DNA from: Tricholoma matsutake
Taxonomy: Eukaryota > Basidiomycota > Agaricomycetes > Agaricales > Tricholomataceae
Direction: 5' to 3'
DNA length: 64,000 bases
NCBI GenBank assembly: GCA_026075535.2
Contig: AP026541.1
Span: 4,650,001-4,714,000, forward strand
Numbering within the stretch: position 1 is the first letter of the stretch; each line of letters opens with the position of its first letter. Below, piece by piece: positions 57,101-64,000 of the stretch. The position numbers were made by a program, and so were the translations under genes. Under the pieces are notes generated by a model that was not told the origin of the DNA, searched no databases, and saw only the letters and a list, made by a program, of their open reading frames with translations.

Positions 57101-58268
57101 CTGTGATCAGCATATTGATTGCGATATGATATCATACCGTCGACTATTAATCGGTAAAACTCCTGGAAGGAACCTTTTGGTTGTTTTGCGGCATCATGAC
57201 TTGGAATGAGCTGGTCGAGGATAATGTCCCATACGAAATGCAATTGAGGGTTCCAGGATCTCGTCGGTGCTTTTGGATTAGCGTCATCTTTATCTACGGA
57301 TGATTCCTGCAGAGGTTCCCCTTCAGTCATTTTTAAAGCTATGTCCTGAGAAGAAATATGACCTTCAACACACGTGCCAGTAACTGTAAGTTCCCTGTGT
57401 TAAGCAGATCCGCACTTTTGAAAGTGGGATAAAGGAATTTGTGCCAATCACGATCAGGGTACAGGTCCTGTAATTTGAGGCACAAGGCGACTTTCTCTGG
57501 TGACCAGGTCTGGTTCTCAACAAAAAGTTGCAGAAGCGTGAAATCTGCAGCATTCTCTTTCCATTTGACGTCGGAACCATTTAGCGCATCAATTGCCAGC
57601 GAGATTGTCCACCATGCACTCTCTCGTAGCCATGATTTCCTCTCTCCCAGGGCAAGTAATTCGACAATAGTCTGGTGATAACTTTCAAGCGTGGATGCTT
57701 CTGCAGTAGAAGAAGCAGACGTATCCAGACTCCCAGTTCGCATAAGAAGTCCGGATTTAATAACGGCGTTTAGGCCGAATAACCGAGCGAACAGAACATC
57801 CCGTTCCTCTTGTCCAGTCATTGAGCCTTGGATTTTCGTTCCGTCTATAATCAATGCTATAATCTGAGAGCACGTAACCGTATTTATCCGGTACAACAAC
57901 TGTAAGTAGTGCACAAGGCGTTAACAAAGACAAACGATACTTCGTACATGTTAGGAACTCACCTCTGTCAATGCAACCGCGAAACCCAGTCTACTGTTCT
58001 CCCTAGGACTTGCCAGCCCACGCACAAGCCGTCGTATCGAGTATGACACATCTTGAGCGTTGAAGGCATCGAGACCGTCTGATTTTGCAATATTTTCTTC
58101 GTCCTCATCGTCCTCTAGTTCGGATCCCGAAATTGGGTCAGGTATGTTTTTGGGAACGAATTGCGCTTGGAACTGTTCCAAAGCTCCAATGAGCTTCACG
58201 GAGGCATCTATACGCTCCTTTCTGGATGATGAGGACAGGTGCCAGAACAACGGCAAAGTTGTGCTCAT
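54109..58268 (-). CDS. POL5: DNA polymerase phi / POL5 (MYBBP1A family)
   Basis: Despite its name, POL5 is a nucleolar HEAT-repeat protein needed for rRNA synthesis and ribosome maturation. The start at 58,268 gives MSTTLPLFWHLSSSSRKERI, then QDVSYSIRRLVRGLASPREN and SRLGFAVALTE, the signature of the family N-terminus. Long alpha-helical repeats follow through many exons. An acidic region reads DGDDDDDDDDVDVELRNRIV, AL and DDSDHEEEFMDDEQMMVVDE, encoded partly by a CATCGT repeat at about 55,414-55,445. The family block VDEQLAQVFR closes it. The C-terminal half contains helical repeats (VDTFVKKQPSSPHIIRLISP) and a basic nuclear-localisation tail (KRKAIIVPEEDTVSHAKKPK). It is convergent with MSH3, 123 bp apart. 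Total length is roughly 1,200 aa. Confidence 0.9.
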
Positions 58269-58383
58269 ATTTCACAAAGGTTGGCCGCCTCGCAACTTTT
58301 TTCTCTACATCGGAGATTTGTAGCTGTTTGACAGACATGACAGATCAAGCCCGAACAAATATGAGAATTCTAAAATTACAGTT

Positions 58384-58636
58384 CACTGGCTGCACAGCAA
58401 GATACTTCTGGGGAGGTATCATGTCAGTATTGTAGAAGTATTCTTAATACTGTCATCAAGAGATATTTTGCCAGTATTCATACCGATCTAAGATACTACT
58501 TGAGTACCTTCAGTACTGTCAAAATATGATATGATACTATCAAAATACTTCTGGCAAAGTCTGTTGACAATATTAGGAATACTGTCAGGGTACTTCCACA
58601 GTACTTCTCCAGCAGTAATGTGCCTTGCACCCAGTG
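58384..58636. mobile_element. Possible small inverted-repeat element (about 253 bp)
   Basis: The ends CACTGGCTGCA and TGCACCCAGTG are imperfect inverted repeats. The inside is crowded with short related words in both orientations (ATACTGTC, AGTACTT, GATACTATCA). No clear target duplication is visible, so the limits and class are uncertain. It lies just upstream of POL5. Confidence 0.45.
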
Positions 58637-59019
58637 GTTGTTGTTTGGCGTGTTGCATAAATACTTTGCAGTCACAAATTTTCAAGAATGTATTTAGTGA
58701 TGTTTGGACGTCAATCTGCAACACCTACTTCCCTCACCCAAACCCGAACCTACCGGAAGTTTAGACGACTCAATCTATGAGCTCCCCGGTATCGTATTCT
58801 TCACGTAGACCATCAAGGACGAACTGACCCCAACCGAGACAACCGGTGAATAGGAATGTTCTGAATTAAATAGGGACAAATAGCTTCGTATGACTGCAGT
58901 ATGACTGCAAATATTTATGCAACGCCTTGTAGTACTGGTAAGTAGAATAAGTGAGTGATATGTAATGTGCTTGAAGTGAGGAATATAAGTTAATCGGGCG
59001 TTGTTCCCGTCTAACATCG

Positions 59020-59929
59020 CTAATAATGCACCCAATGGCCCTTAATTCCAAGTCGACATTTCTCGCAGTCTGCCCTGGGGCCCATGGTAAAACGCTGTTG
59101 CCTCCTCGATGCTGCTAGATTAACATACAATGGTGAAGGCGACAGTGCCATCATAGAATTGTTAGACACCGGTGATGATGGTCGTGTCGGGGGGTATGGT
59201 GATTCGGGGTCAAAGTAAGGTCTGGAGAGTGGCGTGGGAGTTGGAGGAAGGACGTTTACAGTAGGGCGTGTTAGCAACATCGTCGTTGGTATTAACTGCT
59301 CCGATGGTGATTGATTTGATGGTCCCTCTGACGGATGAGGGGACATGAGAGCGTGGGTCGGGGTGGAGGACGAAGTTTGTGCAGAAACGATGTCGAGTCT
59401 CTGGACGTGATTTGCTGCTATTCTTTCTTCTTCCGAGTCCATATTCTATCACACAACAACAGACGAGGCGAAGATGTCAATATCCTTTCCCAGCTTATAT
59501 GGGGGAAAGATGACGAACCACATCATCGCTGTCTTGAAGTGGCAGCTTCCCCTCTGACTGCAAAAATGGATTGGTGCCGGGTATCACAGGACTCTCAATC
59601 GACAACTGATCCGTCTGTCGTACCCAGTCCTCTGACGGATATCTAGAATTGTTTCCGGACTTTCCTCCAGCAAAATAACAACCATGAGACATGATCGTCG
59701 AAGGCATGTTCCCAATCTCACTTGCGACTATAAGCAAGGGTCGTTTCTGTATCCACACTGTCAGTCAAGAAGTAGTCAAGTAATTGTGACGCTGAAGAAC
59801 GCGTACGAAAGGGCGATCCAATGAGCTATTGCTTCCGACGTCAGGAGATCTTGGTCTCTTTGACGAGAGCCCGGAGTAGCGCATGGCTCCAAAAGGAGTT
59901 GAATGCAAGTCAGCTTCCATCTGCAGCAT
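59020..59929 (-). CDS. Conserved basidiomycete protein of unknown function (257 aa)
   Basis: Three exons (59,929-59,807; 59,746-59,522; 59,445-59,020) join in frame to 257 aa. Conserved-looking ends are MEADLHSTPFGAMRYSGLSS, then KRPRSPDVGSNSSLDRPFKR at the N-terminus, and RQQRFTMGPRADCEKCRLGI, KGHWVHY at the C-terminus. The middle is Ser/Pro-rich and probably disordered, with EDWVRQTDQLSIESP as a short island. CEKC could be half of a metal site. The basic KRPR and KRP patches suggest the nucleus. I recognise the end motifs as typical of agaricomycete hypothetical proteins but know of no function. The ATG at 59,920 is an alternative start. Confidence 0.75.
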
Positions 59930-60194
59930 TGTCCTGCGTTGTTTGATGGAGGGTTCAAAATGTGGCGAGAAACGAAGAACAACAGTGTGGCAGTTTTTGA
60001 GTTCCTAGTCATGCTGTCACATCACGACGAGACATGAGACAGTCACGCGTCGCGTCGCGACTTAGGTTCAGAAAATCAGTGACGCGTTTGAAGGAGCAAC
60101 AAGGGCAGCAAATTGTTCGTACAGCACAAAATTTATCAATGATACATGGATAGTACAACCTGCACAGATGCTCTGCGAAGATGCCGTCTATTTT

Positions 60195-63166
60195 TCAGTG
60201 GGCCAAAACGTCCAACCCACTTCTAGGGAGTCTAGGTTCGCCAGCAACATATGCCTCTCCAGTCTCAGAGCGGAGCATATCGTTCAACCATGCACCATTT
60301 GGCTGTAGCTTCACTCCGCGATGATACATCACCGCCAAATACAACCACGCAGCAGCGTTGCCCACGGTGCCGACCTCATCAGACACGTGAGTCTTCGCAT
60401 ATTCGCTCACATTCCTGTACAGGTCTGCATCGGTGAACAGGTCAAACAGAAACTGCGCAACGGCAGCGTTGTCGCCGGGTGTGGTGAGGTAGCCGGACTT
60501 GCCGTGCTCGATCTGGAGAGGGATACCACCTGTCCGGGAGGCGATGATAGGGATACCGGCGTGCACCGCTTCTGATACTTTGACTTCGAAACCTTCACGA
60601 GTGGATAGCTGCAGGGCAATTTTCGCATTGGCCATCAAGGCATTAAGCACTGTTTAGCGTAAGCAGTGTTTCTGAAAAGCGAAACGATGGGGCATATACG
60701 CACATTGATCACTAGGCGGCAATCTCATAACGACGATATCCTTCGCGAACTCGACATACGACTCGGAATTGATCAATTGCATTATTTGATCATAAATGAT
60801 GCTTGCATCTGGATCATCAACAGCACCATGTCCACAGATCAATAACTGTGGGTGGTCGCCCTCCGTAAGATCTGGGGCACGAATTCTAAGAAGGCGTCGG
60901 AACTTTGCATAGGAGTCGATGACGTTGGGGATGCCTGGTGGATATATAAGACCTCAGGAACAGTTCAGTCAAGAAAAATATCTACCTTTCGCTGGGTCAA
61001 AACGGGCTATCTGAATGACATATTCGCGTTGGGGCCATCTGAGTTCATTCATCTTCTCCTTGGCGCAGAGACTCCTAAACTCTCCCATGTAGAATTGTGC
61101 ATCCCTGTTGTATTATGATGGTCAGACGGCAATCTAGCTCTTCTTGTCCAAGAGCCTTACCAAGGATCCAGGTCCTTGTTCAGACCATCGAGCCTGTGGC
61201 GTGGTAAGAACCAGAGACAATACCAGAATGCTTTCATAATTCACCAATCGGTAGCAGCTCCCAGAAGTGCCAATTTCTCCTTGGGCACATCGCTAGGTAC
61301 GAACTTACTAACAGGGTGACCTGGACACAAAATAGGCTTCATGACATAAACGTAAAACCGTCAACTTACTGATGAACAGGTCAGCCAGCTTGATATTGTT
61401 CCAGAGGTATTTCCACACCTCCTCTTGCGGTGAGCCAGGGACATGCACAAGATCACTTCGGATTTCAATGTGCGAACGGTAAATGATAGGCAGTTCGGGG
61501 CGGATTTTTTTGATCAGAGGAATGAGTCCGGGCATTTGTGGGTCGTCTAATTCCTCGTGTCAGCCCAGGCTGGTGAAGTAAGGTGTCCATGTGCATGAAA
61601 CACGGACCTATGAAGGCAATGTCAACACCACCAGGCGTGAGGGGGCCGCCTTCGGCCGTCCAGCGAAGACCATTCTTGAGAATCCAGGCGTCAAAAATGT
61701 CTTTGTTGCCTTGAGTAAGGCGAAGGTCGGGCGGTGCGACGCCTTGGAGAATATTGTGGTTGTTCTTCGTGACGCGGAAAACGCTTGGCGAGGGGTTCGG
61801 AACATACCTGCGATACAATCTAGCAGGTGAGAAGAAAGCGCAGAGATTTGGGGAAGATAGCGCAGAAATGGGGACATGCGGTTGTTGAGCCGTACAAATC
61901 GGACAGAGGACAAAGAAAGAATTTAAAAAAAAGACATACCAAGCAGCATCCACGTCGAGTGCCGTCAGGAACCTAATCAGGGCATGACGCATCTGTCAAG
62001 GGGTAAAGATCACATGTTATTTAAGGTAATACGGAGATAACCCTACCAGTGCAACCCCACCTATTTAGACCGGTGCAATTTGAATTCGTGCGATCAGGCA
62101 AACTGACGACATGATCGGCGATGCTTACCTCCCTGCGGGGTCGATGAAAAGAAGCCGATCTTGACCTTCTTCTCGCGAAGCTCGTCAGCAAGCTTAACCA
62201 CTGCATTCCAAGTTCTGTCCAAGCTCGCGTTAAATATCAGTCTAATCACAAGATTGAATGCAACTTACCGCGACCCGACTGTCTTCTTGTACTCGTCGAG
62301 ATCGTCGATCAAATGAATCTTACCAGCAGCGTCGACGGTGACCTGATTGCGGGGACCAATGCTGAGGCGCGGGTTGTTCCCGGGACCGAAATACATGATG
62401 CATTTCCGGGCGGCCGAGTCTGCTTGTTCATCCAATGTGCGTGGAATAGGAAGGCGATCGGAGATGCCCTTTTGCAGGTTAGTGCCGGTGGTAATGTGCG
62501 CGGTCTCAATATAAACAGTGGGCGTCTCGGCACCAGATGGAACATAAGATCCTGTGGTTGATGAGATTCGATGTTTGACGTTGGGTCGAGTGAGGGAATC
62601 CGTATGAAAAGGCTTGATGTTAAAGACAATGGGAACGATGTCCATGTCGAGCCAGAGACGCGTACACAGATTTGGAACCTATGTTGAATCTGTTCAGTGG
62701 GGGATCTAAAGAGGCAAACAAAGATAAGGAATCGACCTCTTTGAGGAGTGAAAGTGTTACACCCGCTCCAAGGAACTTGCACAGGTGTTCGGTGGAAAAC
62801 TTGCGCAGTGCCTCTAAAACGTGGAGCTGGATGGATTGTGCATTTTTTTCAGGCTGGCCTGGGATATAAGGGATGGTGGCAGAGGCGAAATCGGTGCTAT
62901 AGACTGAATCATGCACGGATATGGCGATTTCGTATTGGGTGCTGTTGTTGATGATGTTGCCGGCGATACCAGCCCACATTGGCTGGATAATGAAAGGTTC
63001 ATCATTATCGTATATATCTGAAAGACGACGAGGGCATCTAACTGACGGTCAAACCAGCAAAAGTAGCGATGACATTGGGCTTTCGGTTTGGGGAGACGCT
63101 GACTGATGAAAGCCTTCGACGTACTGCTGCGGAGGGTTTAGATTCAAAGTCTTGGTGGTGAGCCAT
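60195..63166 (-). CDS. Trehalose phosphorylase (retaining, GT4 type)
   Basis: The protein starts MAHHQDFESKPSAAVRRRLS and is the basidiomycete trehalose phosphorylase, which reversibly splits trehalose with phosphate into glucose and alpha-glucose 1-phosphate in the cytosol. N-terminal blocks are PMWAGIAGNIINNSTQYEIA, ISVHDSVYSTDFASATIPYI, KFSTEHLCKFLGAGVTLSLL, VPIVFNIKPFHTDSLTRPNV and STTGSYVPSGAETPTVYIET. The GT-B core has KIGFFSSTPQGG, MRHALIRFLTALDVDAAWYV, PLIKKIRPELPIIYRSHIEI and YVIQIARFDPAKGIPNVIDS. The donor-binding lobe has LSTREGFEVKVSEAVHAGIP, ASRTGGIPLQIEHGKSGYLT. The C-terminus is PRLPRSGLDVLAH. Roughly 730 aa over many exons, the size of known fungal enzymes. A TATAAAG (63,203-63,209) lies about 37 bp before the start codon. 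Confidence 0.94.
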
Positions 63167-63526
63167 GGTGGATAAGATGAAGGGGGAAAGAAATCAAGCG
63201 AACTTTATAGGCGGATTGTAAAAGTTGACAGCCCATTCGGTTATCTTCTCATGACCCCTGTGACCCGTTCCCCGCCCCATAATATTCAACTTCCCACCTT
63301 ATATATTAATCTAACTGTTACCTCGCTCCTCAATAATACGACCCACGCCAACAACACCTCGAACAGCGATACTTAAGCAGCAACGTTGTATACAGAGTAC
63401 CCCGCAGCGTCAGGTGAGGTCGTTGTTACCACGTGACACCACGTGTACCCGCGAACGCTGTTCCTTCTGCTCCAGATTTTCTTCCGTCTCTACCTCCATT
63501 AATTTTTCTTCTCACCCCTTCCGCTC
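63167..63526. promoter_or_regulatory. Divergent promoter with paired E-boxes
   Basis: The 360-bp interval has two perfect CACGTG palindromes at 63,430-63,435 and 63,440-63,445, starting 10 bp apart, close to one helical turn. TATAAAG on the reverse strand (63,203-63,209) serves the trehalose phosphorylase side. CACGTG is bound by bHLH factors (CBF1, PHO4 or SREBP-like families). Which factor acts here is unknown. Confidence 0.6.
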
Positions 63527-64000
63527 ATGCCTGTGAGATGCTTAGAATGCGGGGGATCTACAATATGGGATGACGAGGCTGGCTCTGCTATCTGTACTAC
63601 ATGTGGCACCCTTACCGACCCTTCTCAATCGATCTTGACATCCAATCTTGACCCACCCCAAAATATTTCAACCGCTTTATGGAACCCTGCTGCACCTGCT
63701 ACCCTTAAAAGCTTTCGTACTGGTCCTAACTGGGACCTTCCAGGCCAAGGAAGCCAAGCCAAAGAGACGAAAAATAACGTACGTTTTCATTTCCAACTTA
63801 CATCTCCTACACTTTTCTCTTGACGGTTCTACACGAGTTTCTAACCTCCTTATCACCCACAGTTCGTTATGGGCGAATTCATCAATTCCCTCGCGTCGTC
63901 CATCAACGCCTCGAGCCTATCTCCACGTGCAACTGTTCTTTTCAATCAGGCGATGGCTACTGGCCGCTACCGCTGGGGACGAAAAAGCAAACTAGTATCA
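63527..64000 (+). CDS. TFIIB-type zinc-ribbon protein, 5' part only
   Basis: The first exon (63,527-63,778) reads MPVRCLECGGSTIWDDEAGS, AICTTCGTLTDPSQSILTSN, a four-cysteine TFIIB-type zinc ribbon (CxxC ... CxxC). The second exon begins at 63,863 and continues the frame: FVMGEFINSLASSINASSLS, PRATVLFNQAMATGRYRWGR, resembling the first helix of a cyclin-like TFIIB repeat. The window ends inside this repeat. The candidates are TFIIB-related factors of RNA polymerase III or I (BRF- or RRN7-like). The missing C-terminal part would decide. Not named further. Confidence 0.7.

Noticed and set aside
58138..58338. POL5 starting at the ATG at 58,338
   Set aside because: That frame does not continue into the POL5 protein; the ATG at 58,268 gives the family N-terminus directly.
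58384..58636. Naming the POL5-upstream repeat a hAT element
   Set aside because: The 8 bp on each side do not match, and the inverted ends are imperfect; listed only as a possible element.
59495..60012. A separate gene from the frame MWIQKRPLL and the adjacent 78-aa frame
   Set aside because: Splicing at 59,807/59,746 and 59,522/59,445 joins them into the 257-aa conserved protein with all phases matching.

Overview
This window comes from a filamentous basidiomycete, most likely an agaricomycete. The genes are split by many 50-60 nt GT-AG introns. There is a fungal-type trehalose phosphorylase, a DUF6593 protein and a DUF6589 relic. The transposons include a Ty3/gypsy chromovirus, an initiator-Met-primed Copia element and hAT-type miniature elements, all common in mushroom genomes. 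Gene names rest on recognised protein motifs and exon joins checked by hand; no database search was run.

Layout. Positions 1 to about 24,000 are a transposon nest with no clearly intact host gene. An old, decayed gypsy element (A, about 3,029-14,700) contains a hAT-like element (3,069-3,742) and a younger complete gypsy chromovirus (B, 5,137-11,613, 426-bp LTRs, 5-bp target duplication CTTTG). Element B contains an inverted solo copy of its own LTR (7,056-7,480). A reverse-strand Copia element (15,532-22,264, 353-bp LTRs, target duplication GGTGG) splits an unrecognised coding-like frame. It carries a 1,022-bp hAT-like element (19,739-20,760) and a foreign solo LTR (21,530-22,123). Further small inverted-repeat elements lie at 882-1,394, 2,375-2,546 and 23,324-23,928. 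Nearly all were delimited here by matching terminal repeats and target duplications.

Positions 24,270 to 64,000 are gene-dense. In order: an apparent MZM1 and RF-1-domain (GGQ) mitochondrial fusion gene; adenylyl cyclase-associated protein; RPB7; a PhoD-like phosphatase; a BRE2/ASH2-like SPRY protein; a 150-aa E2; a 1,575-aa Ser/Pro-rich protein; a DUF6593 protein; a BTB protein; an NTAQ1-type amidase; a relic patch (helicase and DUF6589 pieces, 45,246-46,721); ATP12; MSH3; POL5; a 257-aa conserved orphan; trehalose phosphorylase; and the 5' part of a TFIIB-type zinc-ribbon gene cut by the window end.

Genes are often in tight divergent pairs: MZM1-RF/CAP 126 bp apart, RPB7/PhoD 61 bp, BRE2/E2 73 bp, ATP12/MSH3 219 bp, trehalose phosphorylase/TFIIB-like 360 bp. 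The functions are mostly unrelated housekeeping roles: mitochondrial assembly and translation rescue, actin turnover, transcription and chromatin, protein turnover, mismatch repair, ribosome biogenesis and trehalose metabolism. The most unusual coding feature is the fusion gene, where keeping or removing one intron would give either a 138-aa complex III assembly factor or a 276-aa protein with a release-factor domain. Its GGQ loop is partly encoded by an 11-nt exon.
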